Made by a program: the position numbers and the translations under genes. A DNA stretch of 64,000 bases from DCFW01 sp963790715 (GTDB lineage: Bacteria > Bacteroidota > Bacteroidia > Bacteroidales > Bacteroidaceae): contig CAWBPN010000011.1 in assembly GCA_963790715.1 (NCBI GenBank), positions 248,001 to 312,000 on the forward strand. Direction: 5' to 3'. Every line of letters starts with the position of its first letter. The first letter of the stretch is position 1. Positions 24,194-33,318 of the stretch are shown piece after piece. The notes under the pieces were generated by a model. The model was not told the origin of the DNA, searched no databases, and saw nothing but the letters and a program-made list of their open reading frames with translations.

Positions 24194-26281
24194 TTATTTT
24201 ACTTGAGTATTGAAAACCTGGTTCTTTATCAACTTTTCAACATCGTATGGAGCCGGAACACCGCCGAGATATTTATGGAACCAATCTAGATGTGCATCAT
24301 AATATAGCGGCATGGATTTCACATTACTCGGCCAATGCCCGTCGTTCTTCAATATGATGAGGCGTGAAGGAATGCCAAGTGTTTGCAAAGTTGAGAAATA
24401 TTGCAAACCTTGCGTATATGAAACGCGAAAATCACGTTGACCGGTCATTATAAGAGTCGGTGTTGCAAAGTCTTTTACGTACTCCGACGGAGAAAACTTT
24501 TTATATAAATCCGAATTCCAAGGTTGACCTTTCAATTCGAAATTCGGAAACCATAGCTCTTCCGTTGCTCCCCACATCGAACGCAAATCGTACAATCCCA
24601 TCATTGAGGCCAAACATTTGAAACGCTTTGTCTTAGCTTGAAACCAATTCATCATATATCCTCCGTATGACCAGCCCATGGCTCCCATTCTTGTGGAATC
24701 GACGTATGAAAGATTTGCCAAAGCATCGGTTACTTTCATAAGGTCTTCAAAAGGTTTTCCGCCCCAATCTCCTGATATTTCGCGCGTGTAATCTTGTCCG
24801 TATCCTGTAGAACCGTGAGGATTAGGATAAGCAACCACATATCCTGCACCGGGATATATCTGCCAATCGCCGCGGAAAGAATTCATCCACTGCATTTGCG
24901 GACCGCCATGAACATTAAGAATCAAAGGATACTTTTTATTAACATCAAAATCATGCGGCTTAACGATAAACACCTCCACCTTATGACCGTCGGCACCGGC
25001 AACCCACATTGTGTCTGATGGGCGAATATCCACTTCTTTCTCTATGTCTTCATTAAGAAAAGTGAGTTGTGTTTCGTTCTTCTTTGCCGACAAACGTTGA
25101 CGATAAAGAGCCGTAGGTTTAGCTGTAGTGCTTGACGTATAATAAAGGTTGCCATTAAAATCCAAATCAAATGAAGAAATGGCCTTGTCGCCGCTTACCT
25201 GAGCTATCTTTTGATTTGCTATATCAATTTTAAATACAGGTTCATTCCCTGTAACTTCTCCTGTAAAGTATATTGATTTTGAATCTTTGTTCCACTTTAT
25301 ATCATCTATCCAATTATCGAATTTCTCAGTAATAATCTTTGATGCGCCTGTTTTTCTGTCATATAGCGCAATTCTGAAGCGGTCGGATTCATATCCCGGA
25401 ACGAGTTGTTTGCGGTAAGCGATGTATTTGCCATCCGGAGAATAAACCGGCGAACCGTCCCAACTCTCATTATCTTTCGTAATATCCACGGCTTCTCCTC
25501 CTGTAACAGGAACAACAAACAAATCGGCATTGGTGTTTGCTTCAGGATGAGCAGTGTGATTAGATACATAGCACAGCTCTTTGCTATCAGGTGAGAAATT
25601 ATAACCTACACCTCCGCCAAGCATGAAAACAGGTGAAACAAAATTACCCGGAGTGACATCGGTATAAGTATGTTCAGCTATGTTATATATAACAATGTGT
25701 GTACACTTTCCTGCCGAATACTCAGTCCAATGGCGATACAGCAGATGGTCGGCAAGATATGCCTGCGTAGGTCCGTGCTCGGCAAGCGAGTCGGTAACGG
25801 CATTTGCTTTACTGTCGGCACCGCACTCAGGGTAAACATCAGCTGAAAATGCAATCAATTTATTATCCGGAGACATAACAGGACTGCCTACGCCCATTGA
25901 GAAGTCGGTGAGTTTTTGCGTCTTTCCGTCACTGAATGTGTATTGGTACATTTGAGGTGCACCGCCGACAAAAGACACGAAATAAATACTTTGTCCGTCT
26001 TTGCCCCACAAAGGCTCATCACTTTTATTGTTTTTCGTAATGGCGACATTTTGTGAACCGTCGACATTCATTACATAAACATTCGACTGCGAAGTACCTT
26101 TTGGAAGATTCGAACTGCCTTCTACATAAGCAATACGTTTTCCGTCGGGAGAAACAACAGGATTTGAAACACTGCGGATTTTATATAAATCTGCGATAGT
26201 GAAAGCCCTTTTCTGAGCAACAATCGGCATTACTGCAAGGCACGCCAATAAAGACACAAACAAAGTTTTTTTCTTATACAT
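24194..26281 (-). CDS. S9-family serine peptidase (dipeptidyl/prolyl peptidase type)
   Basis: About 695 residues from ATG 26281; the longer ORF start lacks the signal peptide at its N-terminus, and a -7 box lies between the two starts. MYKKKTLFVSLLACLAVMPIVAQ is a signal peptide. Residues ~30-420 carry several WD40-like PD40 repeats (SPDGKRIAYV, SPDNKLIAFS, SPDGKYIAYR) forming a propeller. The C-terminal alpha/beta hydrolase domain has GWSYGGYM (nucleophile), GQRDFRVSYTQ (Asp) and NDGHWPSN (His). Role: periplasmic cleavage of peptides, supplying di/tripeptides. Followed by the DapF-like gene after about 95 bp. Confidence 0.9.
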   Translation of the reverse strand: MYKKKTLFVSLLACLAVMPIVAQKRAFTIADLYKIRSVSNPVVSPDGKRIAYVEGSSNLPKGTSQSNVYVMNVDGSQNVAITKNNKSDEPLWGKDGQSIYFVSFVGGAPQMYQYTFSDGKTQKLTDFSMGVGSPVMSPDNKLIAFSADVYPECGADSKANAVTDSLAEHGPTQAYLADHLLYRHWTEYSAGKCTHIVIYNIAEHTYTDVTPGNFVSPVFMLGGGVGYNFSPDSKELCYVSNHTAHPEANTNADLFVVPVTGGEAVDITKDNESWDGSPVYSPDGKYIAYRKQLVPGYESDRFRIALYDRKTGASKIITEKFDNWIDDIKWNKDSKSIYFTGEVTGNEPVFKIDIANQKIAQVSGDKAISSFDLDFNGNLYYTSSTTAKPTALYRQRLSAKKNETQLTFLNEDIEKEVDIRPSDTMWVAGADGHKVEVFIVKPHDFDVNKKYPLILNVHGGPQMQWMNSFRGDWQIYPGAGYVVAYPNPHGSTGYGQDYTREISGDWGGKPFEDLMKVTDALANLSYVDSTRMGAMGWSYGGYMMNWFQAKTKRFKCLASMMGLYDLRSMWGATEELWFPNFELKGQPWNSDLYKKFSPSEYVKDFATPTLIMTGQRDFRVSYTQGLQYFSTLQTLGIPSRLIILKNDGHWPSNVKSMPLYYDAHLDWFHKYLGGVPAPYDVEKLIKNQVFNTQVK

Positions 26282-26305
26282 TGTATTTATACACAAATTT
26301 GACTG

Positions 26306-26313
26306 CAAATTTA
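26306..26313 (-). promoter_or_regulatory. Candidate -7 box for the S9 peptidase gene
   Basis: TAAATTTG on the minus strand, 24 bp before ATG 26281. It supports that start over the upstream in-frame one. Confidence 0.4.
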
Positions 26314-26358
26314 CAAAATAAATATGACCGATAACAACACCAGTCATATTTATTTGTA

Positions 26359-27033
26359 TTACTTAATTGCCAAGATAACGGCAAACTTCATAAAGCTGTA
26401 AATACATTGTACCTCACTGAATCCGCATTTGCGAAGCATTACTACTGTATCTTCCACGCTATTCTCGCGGTCTATCTTCTTACGCTCCAGCCAAGTATCA
26501 CGCTCTTCTTCTGTCATTCCGCTGTTGTCTATATAATCAAGCCACCACCCTGTGTACATCTCATTAATCAATGTTGATGAAGAATTGAACTGGTCAAGAT
26601 TTATAAAACATCCGCCACCAGGCAATGTCTTATATACATTGTTATATAATAGTTTCTTTTCGTCATTCTCCAAATGATGGATAGACAAACCTGAGCATAT
26701 CAAATCACCGCCTGGAATATTATCAATATAATTAGCTTTGACATATTCAAAATTATCCAACCCTTTGAATCGTTTCCTGGCAACATCCAGCATATCTTCC
26801 GACAAATCTACCAAAACATACCGAGCATTTGGATATAATGAATAAATCTCTTTCGTAAGTAGTCCCGTTCCAGCTCCCAAATCAACAATTTTCTCAAAAG
26901 ATTTATTATACTGCTTCAATAAGCTTACCGAGCGTACATAATAATCATCAAAACAAGGGATAATACCTCTTCTCTGACTGTCGTACTGTTTGGCTACCAA
27001 GTCAAACTGCTCTTTTACTTTTTTTACTTCCAT
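26359..27033 (-). CDS. Class I SAM-dependent methyltransferase
   Basis: A 224-residue Rossmann-fold methyltransferase. Motif I is KIVDLGAGTGLLTKEI (residues ~45-60), motif II RYVLVDLSEDML, motif III/IV GLSIHHLENDEK, and GGGCFINLDQFN gives the post-IV strand. This is the generic UbiE/Methyltransf_11-like type, so a small-molecule substrate is likely, but it cannot be named. It is upstream of the S9 peptidase and DapF-like genes on the same strand; the S9 gene has its own promoter box, so co-transcription is possible rather than certain. Confidence 0.8.
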   Translation of the reverse strand: MEVKKVKEQFDLVAKQYDSQRRGIIPCFDDYYVRSVSLLKQYNKSFEKIVDLGAGTGLLTKEIYSLYPNARYVLVDLSEDMLDVARKRFKGLDNFEYVKANYIDNIPGGDLICSGLSIHHLENDEKKLLYNNVYKTLPGGGCFINLDQFNSSSTLINEMYTGWWLDYIDNSGMTEEERDTWLERKKIDRENSVEDTVVMLRKCGFSEVQCIYSFMKFAVILAIK

Positions 27034-27120
27034 ATTATTGTCTATTTGAATATAATTTATTCCAATTTAATCAAACTAATATTCCTGTCAAATACAAAAC
27101 CAAGAAGGTGTATCGTCCTA

Positions 27121-27160
27121 AAAAGTACCTGATATTTTGCCTTAGTAAAATATCAGGTAC
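27121..27160 (-). terminator. Intrinsic terminator of panB
   Basis: GTACCTGATATTTT (27125-27138) and AAAATATCAGGTAC (27147-27160) form a 14-bp perfect stem with an 8-nt loop; TTTT follows on the minus strand. Confidence 0.8.
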
Positions 27161-27189
27161 GAAAATAAATTTAGAATTTCCTTCTACAA

Positions 27190-28011
27190 TTAATATTGTT
27201 CGTCCTTATTCGGGAAACTTCCGTCTTTTACATCTTTTATGTAGTTTTGGGTAGCATCCGTCATGACGGTATACAAATCGGCATACTTACGTAGGAACTT
27301 CGGGTTAAATCCGTGGCTCATTCCAAACATGTCTTGTGCAACCAGTACTTGACCATCTACTCCGTTGCCGGCACCAATTCCTATCACAGGAATTGTCAAT
27401 TCTTTTGCTATTTGCGCAGCCAAAACAGCAGGAACTTTCTCAAGAACCAATGAAAAGCACCCGGCTTCTTCTAGCAAATGTGCATCTCGTACCAGTTTTT
27501 CAGCTTCGCCATCTGTCTTTGCACGCAAACCGAATGAACCGAACTTATTAATTGATTGCGGCGTAAGACCGAGATGCCCAATAATTGGAATTCCGGCTGA
27601 AAGTATCAGTTTAACCGAGTCAAGCACCTCTTCACCGCCTTCAAGTTTCACACAATCTGCCTGGCTTTCACGCATAATGCGTACGGCCGAAGCTAACCCA
27701 AACTCAGGATTACCCTGGTATGTGCCGAAAGGCATATCAACCACCACCATAGCCCGTTTAACCGCACGCACAACACATGATGCATGGTATATCATCTGGT
27801 CTAACGTTATCGGAAGTGTGGTTTTGTATCCTGCCATCACATTTGAAGCCGAATCGCCTATGAGTATGGCATCCATGCCTGCTCCGTCAACAATACCTGC
27901 CATTGTGTAATCATAAGATGTGAGCATGGCTATCTTTTCACCATTTTGCTTCATCTCTTTGAAGCGAAGTGTCGTTACCTTCTTTGTATCATTTGCTATA
28001 CAACCTGCCAT
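27190..28011 (-). CDS. panB: 3-methyl-2-oxobutanoate hydroxymethyltransferase
   Basis: A 273-residue TIM-barrel enzyme forming ketopantoate from ketoisovalerate and methylene-THF, first committed step of pantothenate/CoA synthesis. Motifs: MLTSYDYTMAGIVDGAGMDAILIGDSASNV near the N-terminus, TLPITLDQM, VVVDMPFGTYQGNPE, VKLEGGEE, GIPIIGHLGLTPQS and IPVIGIGAGNGVDGQVLV. Full length. A clean hairpin ends it; it appears monocistronic. Confidence 0.95.
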   Translation of the reverse strand: MAGCIANDTKKVTTLRFKEMKQNGEKIAMLTSYDYTMAGIVDGAGMDAILIGDSASNVMAGYKTTLPITLDQMIYHASCVVRAVKRAMVVVDMPFGTYQGNPEFGLASAVRIMRESQADCVKLEGGEEVLDSVKLILSAGIPIIGHLGLTPQSINKFGSFGLRAKTDGEAEKLVRDAHLLEEAGCFSLVLEKVPAVLAAQIAKELTIPVIGIGAGNGVDGQVLVAQDMFGMSHGFNPKFLRKYADLYTVMTDATQNYIKDVKDGSFPNKDEQY

Positions 28012-28032
28012 AATATTTTTATTTTATCGGTG

Positions 28033-28040
28033 CAAAGTTA
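28033..28040 (-). promoter_or_regulatory. Candidate -7 box for panB
   Basis: TAACTTTG on the minus strand, 21 bp before the ATG. Confidence 0.4.
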
Positions 28041-28093
28041 TAGTTTTTCAAAAGAAGAAAGAATTTATTATCTCATTTTTGTAACAGCAGCTA

Positions 28094-30259
28094 CTATTTA
28101 TTAAACAACTCTATAGTAACCCTGCATCCGAAAGTTTTGTAAGAATATTTATTAAAAGACACAAAAGCGCCGAAATCAAATACATCAGTACCAACACCAT
28201 ATCCTACCTCCCAATAAGGAGTAAGTCGCGGAATCGACAACACATTAAAATAAAGTCGTTCTTTCATAACCGTTTTAGTCAATTGACACAAATGCAACAA
28301 GAGAAAAGGCGACTCATATACCAAATTAGCCCTTACGTATGAGCTACTGGAGTTGTACCAACCGGAATTAAGCAACTGAAATACTCCGCCTATATCATCA
28401 TCCCAACCCGAAGGTAAGTTGTTTTTAGTGAAATTAACGAAGTCGACAAAGTATATTTGAGATGCGTTAGTGAATGCTCCACATCCTGCTCTCAGATATA
28501 AATCGTTCATAAGATTTATGGGCAAATGGTATTGCATATCCGCCTCCATTCGTTCATATTGGCCACCTGCGCTGCCAAACATACGCTTTAATCCGCGTTC
28601 ATAATCCAACGTGAATGTAGGATAAAACGATTTAAGTGTCACCTTTCTTTGACCGTCCATATAATAATACTGTCCCGGTGTCCATTGTATCGTAATTCGT
28701 GGAGCAAAAGAGTTGTATGCAGGCTTGAATTTATCACGAAGACCTATTATTTCTGAAGAATCGCGCACAACAATAAGAGAATTCTTCATAGCTACACGAC
28801 GGTGTATCATTATACCCGTATATATCTTAAAACCATTGAACAGTTCAAAACTGTTATTAAAGTCTAAATAGTAATCACGAAAATAATCAAGATGCATCTT
28901 CTTAAAATTGTACAACGAATCAGGCAGTTCATTCATTTCTTTCATTAAGCGTGAATTATATATACGGTTACCGTTGCCTACTTCCAGATGCAAGACTGCA
29001 CTTTTCTTCGGGTAATACAACAAATCTATCGGGAAAGAAACATACAAATCGCGGTATTTGAAATTATAACCCAATCTCGGAGTAATGCTCAATAACTTGT
29101 CATCATGCATCAACATGCGATACTTGAAAACTTGCTTATATGATACTCCGTCTGAATGGCTGTAGTCCAATAAAAGCGGATTAAAAATAGGAGAACAACG
29201 AATATTGCCTAATCCACGCATATCCAAACTATAACTGTTTAATAATTTATCACCCAGTTCACCGCCGAAATTATACACCTTATTTACAGGCTTAACCGGC
29301 TTAGCATCTTTCATGTGCGAGAACTCCTTATACATTTTTTGTTCATCATCACTAAGAGGTATAGGCCGTAAACAAGAAAACGTTATCGAATCGTTGATTA
29401 TGCTTTTAGAATCTCCCATCAAATAAAAAGCATGGCTTAAGTCATATTTGTTCTTTTTCTTGATAAGGCTCTTAGGGTTATCAAACAATTTAATATCATC
29501 GTATTTTAAATATGCGAAATATTTAACTTCTTCCTTATTACCGATAAAATGATAGTCTATATCAACAAAAACGTTGGCAGGTAAAAACTTTTCAAGCCAA
29601 TCTTGCCCCATTTGCACAGTTACACTACCCTTCATATATTCATTTTGGGCTTTGAAATTACAGGTTACTACTGCCCAATCCGTTGACTCAACCACAACCC
29701 ACCCCGCCATCAATTGATAACTGGGATGTTTTGGCGTGTAAGATATCTTATAGAAAACAGTACCGTTACTTTCATACACCGAGTCCAATGAATACTTGTA
29801 ATACATTTTCGCCTTTTTATATAGAGGTGAATAAAATTTGCCGTTAAAGTAACTTGGGGCATAAACATTTATGTTGAAATAATCCATTGCCAACTCATGC
29901 AGACCGTGAAACCCCTTCACCGTGCCTTGCACCCCAATTAACGACCTCTTGTATATGTCGGGAGCGGTATAATGTATATCATTGATAGACTCCATAATGT
30001 ATTTTTTGCGCTTGTCGGTTCGGTAAAGGTATGGAAGACTATGAATTAGATAATTACTTTTCTTTATGTCCATTATCGACTTAATATACAACTGAGCGTC
30101 ATACGACCGTACGACATGGTAGTAAAAATCGGTATTCCTAAACACATTATTTAATATAGAGTCTAGAGGCAATTGTGCATTTAACTCAACAGCTTTAGCC
30201 GCCAAGGTGCAAAAAAAGAATAACAACAATATACTTCCTTTATACAATCTTTTGCCCAT
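28094..30259 (-). CDS. DUF5686-family outer-membrane protein
   Basis: About 721 residues from ATG 30259 (a GTG at 30274 is the longer alternative). An N-terminal signal peptide (YKGSILLLFFFCTLAAKA) is followed by a soluble region (SILNNVFRNTDFYYHVVRSYDAQLYIK, KKYIMESINDIHYTA) and a C-terminal half with many alternating aromatic beta strands ending in a terminal aromatic-rich strand (GCRVTIELFNK), as in outer-membrane barrels. This matches the DUF5686 family, whose larger members also carry a carboxypeptidase-regulatory domain that is missing here. Function unknown; sited at the outer membrane. Divergent from a Crp/Fnr regulator. Confidence 0.7.
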   Translation of the reverse strand: MGKRLYKGSILLLFFFCTLAAKAVELNAQLPLDSILNNVFRNTDFYYHVVRSYDAQLYIKSIMDIKKSNYLIHSLPYLYRTDKRKKYIMESINDIHYTAPDIYKRSLIGVQGTVKGFHGLHELAMDYFNINVYAPSYFNGKFYSPLYKKAKMYYKYSLDSVYESNGTVFYKISYTPKHPSYQLMAGWVVVESTDWAVVTCNFKAQNEYMKGSVTVQMGQDWLEKFLPANVFVDIDYHFIGNKEEVKYFAYLKYDDIKLFDNPKSLIKKKNKYDLSHAFYLMGDSKSIINDSITFSCLRPIPLSDDEQKMYKEFSHMKDAKPVKPVNKVYNFGGELGDKLLNSYSLDMRGLGNIRCSPIFNPLLLDYSHSDGVSYKQVFKYRMLMHDDKLLSITPRLGYNFKYRDLYVSFPIDLLYYPKKSAVLHLEVGNGNRIYNSRLMKEMNELPDSLYNFKKMHLDYFRDYYLDFNNSFELFNGFKIYTGIMIHRRVAMKNSLIVVRDSSEIIGLRDKFKPAYNSFAPRITIQWTPGQYYYMDGQRKVTLKSFYPTFTLDYERGLKRMFGSAGGQYERMEADMQYHLPINLMNDLYLRAGCGAFTNASQIYFVDFVNFTKNNLPSGWDDDIGGVFQLLNSGWYNSSSSYVRANLVYESPFLLLHLCQLTKTVMKERLYFNVLSIPRLTPYWEVGYGVGTDVFDFGAFVSFNKYSYKTFGCRVTIELFNK

Positions 30260-30299
30260 ATCATTTACCTTCACCCTACTTCTATAAATATTTTGCCAA

Positions 30300-30307
30300 C
30301 AAATATA
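30300..30307 (-). promoter_or_regulatory. Candidate -7 box for the DUF5686 gene
   Basis: TATATTTG on the minus strand, 40 bp before ATG 30259. Its upstream side overlaps the promoter area of the divergent Crp/Fnr gene. Confidence 0.4.
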
Positions 30308-30335
30308 ACGATAAATATAAAAAAAATTGATATTC

Positions 30336-30366
30336 TTGTAATATTGAAATAATATTTTTACATTTG
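30336..30366 (+). promoter_or_regulatory. Promoter of the Crp/Fnr-type regulator
   Basis: TTG (30336-30338), a 20-bp spacer and TACATTTG (30359-30366) fit the -33/-7 pattern. Confidence 0.55.
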
Positions 30367-30411
30367 TGCTTTATAACACCGTTTTAAAGCAATAGAGCAA
30401 TAACTTTAGTC

Positions 30412-31113
30412 ATGATAAAAAAGAGCCTTACGAATGATGAGATAAAGGAGTCTCTCGCCGACTTGTGGAATGTATTAACGCCACAACAGCAAGAGATGGT
30501 GAATAATAATTTTTCCATTCAGAATTATAAAAAAAATGAAGTCATCTATTATGAAGGTGAAAAACCTTCTAATATGATGTGTTTACTTGCCGGCAAAGTA
30601 AAAATCTATAAAGACGGTGTAGGCGGAAGAAGTCAAATCATACGAGTATTGAAACCTGTAGAATACTTCGCTTACCGAGCATTTTTTGGCGGTGGCGACT
30701 TCATCACTGCGGCGGCGGCATTCGAGCCGTCGACTATTTGCTTCATTCCGATGAATATCATCGAATCCATTACAAATGAAAATAACCATGTAGCCATGTT
30801 TTTCATAAAACGCTTAGCTATAGACTTGGGCATAAGCGATGAACGCACAGTGAATTTAACACAAAAACATATACGCGGCCGTTTGGCTGAAAATCTATTA
30901 TTCCTTAAAGACAGCTATGGAGTGGAAGAAGACGGATATACACTTAGCATTTATCTTTCGCGCGAAGATTTGGCTAACTTGTCAAATATGACGACAAGCA
31001 ATGCTATCCGCACATTGTCCAACTTCTCAAATGAACATCTTATTGCTATTGACGGTAGAAAAATAAAAATCATCGATGAGGAAAAACTAAAACGAATTTC
31101 CCGCATCGGCTGA
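30412..31113 (+). CDS. Crp/Fnr-family transcriptional regulator
   Basis: A 233-residue protein. Residues ~35-125 form the cyclic-nucleotide-binding fold (YKKNEVIYYEGEKPSNMMCLLAGKVKIYK), a long helix follows, and residues ~150-225 are a winged helix (RGRLAENLLFLKD, YLSREDLANLSNMTTSNAIRTLSNF). There is no N-terminal Fe-S cysteine cluster, so it is not a classic Fnr; the effector is unknown. It is divergent from a DUF5686 outer-membrane gene that may be a target. Confidence 0.88.
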   Translation: MIKKSLTNDEIKESLADLWNVLTPQQQEMVNNNFSIQNYKKNEVIYYEGEKPSNMMCLLAGKVKIYKDGVGGRSQIIRVLKPVEYFAYRAFFGGGDFITAAAAFEPSTICFIPMNIIESITNENNHVAMFFIKRLAIDLGISDERTVNLTQKHIRGRLAENLLFLKDSYGVEEDGYTLSIYLSREDLANLSNMTTSNAIRTLSNFSNEHLIAIDGRKIKIIDEEKLKRISRIG

Positions 31114-31130
31114 TTATTGTAAATGCTATA

Positions 31131-31718
31131 TCACAATTGTTTAAGAGCAAGTTTTATAACTTCCTCAACTGCAATATCTGGTTTATCTTTTAATATTTTT
31201 ATCACCACGCGTTGAGATGCCGCTGATGCGAAACCTAACATAGTAAGTGCTGCCACTGCCTCATCCTGTATCTCAGTATTGGGGACATGTCCGTCCTGAA
31301 CATTGCCTGCATTGCTGCTCAACTTAACCTTATCTTTCAAATCTACAATCACACGTTGCGCCGTCTTCAACCCGATACCTTTCACCTGCTTCAGCATGTT
31401 CACATTCTCATTAACGATAACATTGCTTAATTCATCAGGTGGCAAGGCCGACAAAATCATACGGGCTGTGTTGCCGCCGATGCCGGAAACTGAAATAAGA
31501 AGCAGAAACAGATCACGCTCCGACTTATTGGCAAATCCGTAAAGCGTATAAGCATCTTCGCGAATTACTTCATAGGCATATAATTTTACTGGAGATTTTC
31601 CTTGAATAGCCGAAAACGTATTTAACGATATGTTTAAGGCATATCCAACTCCATTACAGTCTACAACAGCTTGCGTAGGCGTCAACTCATCCAAAGTTCC
31701 TTTAATATATTCAATCAT
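31131..31718 (-). CDS. ruvA: Holliday junction branch migration protein RuvA
   Basis: A 195-residue protein. OB-fold N-terminal domain (MIEYIKGTLDELTPTQAVVD...GVGYALNIS), two helix-hairpin-helix motifs (LLISVSGIGGNTARMIL and LKQVKGIGLKTAQRVIVDLKDK), and the C-terminal RuvB-binding three-helix domain (AVAALTMLGF...IKILKD...VEEVIKLALKQL). It binds Holliday junctions and loads the RuvB motor. Monocistronic and convergent with the Crp/Fnr gene (17-bp gap). Confidence 0.95.
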   Translation of the reverse strand: MIEYIKGTLDELTPTQAVVDCNGVGYALNISLNTFSAIQGKSPVKLYAYEVIREDAYTLYGFANKSERDLFLLLISVSGIGGNTARMILSALPPDELSNVIVNENVNMLKQVKGIGLKTAQRVIVDLKDKVKLSSNAGNVQDGHVPNTEIQDEAVAALTMLGFASAASQRVVIKILKDKPDIAVEEVIKLALKQL

Positions 31719-31823
31719 AATTTTTTATTCATATCATATTTTAGTAAACGCTATATTAAGATTTTTATTGTGCCTTTTTTAAATAATTAAGTGCATAGAT
31801 AACGTTTATCAATTATAAATAAT

Positions 31824-31831
31824 TATTTTTG
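31824..31831 (+). promoter_or_regulatory. Candidate -7 box for lgt
   Basis: TATTTTTG matches TAnnTTTG, 25 bp before the ATG at 31857. Confidence 0.4.
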
Positions 31832-31856
31832 CCGCATAATAAAAACGAATTTTCAA

Positions 31857-32678
31857 ATGTTAGCATCAATTATATGGAATGTCGACCCGGACATTTTTAC
31901 TATCGGCGGGCATGAAATAAGATGGTACGGATTACTTTGGGGCATAGGCTTTTTAGTAGGATACTTCATGGTTGAAAAAATATTCAAACATGAAAAACTT
32001 CCTGAAGCGTGGCTTGACAAACTATTCATGTATACCATAATATGCAGTATAGTAGGTGCGCGTTTAGGGCATTGCTTATTTTATGAATGGGATTATTTCA
32101 GCCAACATCCGCTTGAAATTTTATTTATTTGGAAAGGTGGATTGGCAAGCCACGGTGGTACACTTGGTCTCATATTAGGATTGATATACTACAGCAAACA
32201 TATATCTCACAAAAGCACATGGTGGCTTACCGACCGTATGATACCGGCAATAGCTTTTGCATGCATGTGCATTCGTTTAGGCAATCTGATGAATTCTGAA
32301 ATATTCGGGCACGCAACGACTTTGCCTTGGGGATTTGAATTCGTTCGCAGCAGAGAATGGGTTACGTACTACGCAGGTAAAGCTTGCCACCCAACACAAA
32401 TATATGAAATGCTTTACTGCTTGTTTGCAATGATAGTCGGAACTGTGATGTACTGGAAATATCACCTTGAAAAACGTGTCGGTCTGATAACGGGTGTGAG
32501 TTTGATAATATTCTTCTTATCACGTTTCTTTATTGAATTTTTGAAGAATCCTCAGGAAGAGTTCGAACAAAACATGACACTTAACATGGGACAAATACTG
32601 AGTATTCCATTAATTCTTTTAGGACTGTATTTAGCAGTATCGGTTATTATTAAACCCGACATAAAAAGATTAGTATGA
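31857..32678 (+). CDS. lgt: Prolipoprotein diacylglyceryl transferase
   Basis: A 273-residue inner-membrane enzyme that attaches diacylglycerol to the lipobox cysteine of prolipoproteins. About seven hydrophobic segments; YGLLWGIGFLVGYFM near the N-terminus, GLASHGGTLGLILGL, and the Lgt signature RLGNLMNSEIFGHATTLPWGFEF, then HPTQIYEMLYCL and FLSRFFIEFLKNPQEEFE. Several lipoproteins in this window would be substrates. Its stop overlaps the start of the next gene (ATGA). Confidence 0.95.
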   Translation: MLASIIWNVDPDIFTIGGHEIRWYGLLWGIGFLVGYFMVEKIFKHEKLPEAWLDKLFMYTIICSIVGARLGHCLFYEWDYFSQHPLEILFIWKGGLASHGGTLGLILGLIYYSKHISHKSTWWLTDRMIPAIAFACMCIRLGNLMNSEIFGHATTLPWGFEFVRSREWVTYYAGKACHPTQIYEMLYCLFAMIVGTVMYWKYHLEKRVGLITGVSLIIFFLSRFFIEFLKNPQEEFEQNMTLNMGQILSIPLILLGLYLAVSVIIKPDIKRLV

Positions 32679-33274
32679 AGCTTCGCGCCATTTGCATCGT
32701 TATACTAGCACTAAGCGGATTATCGGTAAAAGCCCAAAATAAATGGGACACTGAAGTTTATGGCGGTGTGTATACATTAAATACATGGAATTGCAAGTCA
32801 CCCGATACAAAGCCCGAAATAAAAATTGGCGTAAGCGAAACATACGATTTAGGTAATTGCTTTTCTCTTGTATCAGGGTTAGCTGCATATAAGGACAGTT
32901 ATAATAAAAATACGCAAGACGTAACTACAAACATCAAAGCATACTATTTACAGGTACCTTTTAATATACGTTATACTTATCCACTCGGCGAGCAGCTCTT
33001 CAATACAAAATTTTCTTTTGAAATAGGTCCGTATGTTTCATGTGGTATAGGAGGCAAAACGAAGTTGTCAACCAATGGAGCCGAGGTAGAAAACAACACT
33101 TTCGGAGCCGGACAGCTTCATCACTTGGAAGGTGGCATCAATACAGTAATGATGGTAAATTTCAAACACATACTTTTTGGAATAGAAAGCCGTATAGGTC
33201 TAAGTGATATGGGATATTACGGTTCAGATGCAAAAAGTAAAAGTATAGGCGTTAGACTCGGCTATGAGTTTTAA
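32675..33274 (+). CDS. Small outer-membrane beta-barrel protein
   Basis: A 199-residue protein with signal peptide (MKLRAICIVILALSGLSVKA). The mature part alternates polar and hydrophobic residues in strand-like runs (KIGVSETYDLGNCFSLVSGLAAY, YYLQVPFNIRYTYPL, FSFEIGPYVSCGIGGK) and ends in GVRLGYEF with a terminal aromatic, as in OMP_b-brl/PorT-like barrels. It overlaps lgt by 4 bp (ATGA), implying translational coupling. Function unknown. Confidence 0.75.
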   Translation: MKLRAICIVILALSGLSVKAQNKWDTEVYGGVYTLNTWNCKSPDTKPEIKIGVSETYDLGNCFSLVSGLAAYKDSYNKNTQDVTTNIKAYYLQVPFNIRYTYPLGEQLFNTKFSFEIGPYVSCGIGGKTKLSTNGAEVENNTFGAGQLHHLEGGINTVMMVNFKHILFGIESRIGLSDMGYYGSDAKSKSIGVRLGYEF

Positions 33275-33318
33275 ACGGCATTACTGCCATAATGATTTTT
33301 ACTTAACAGTGATTATTA

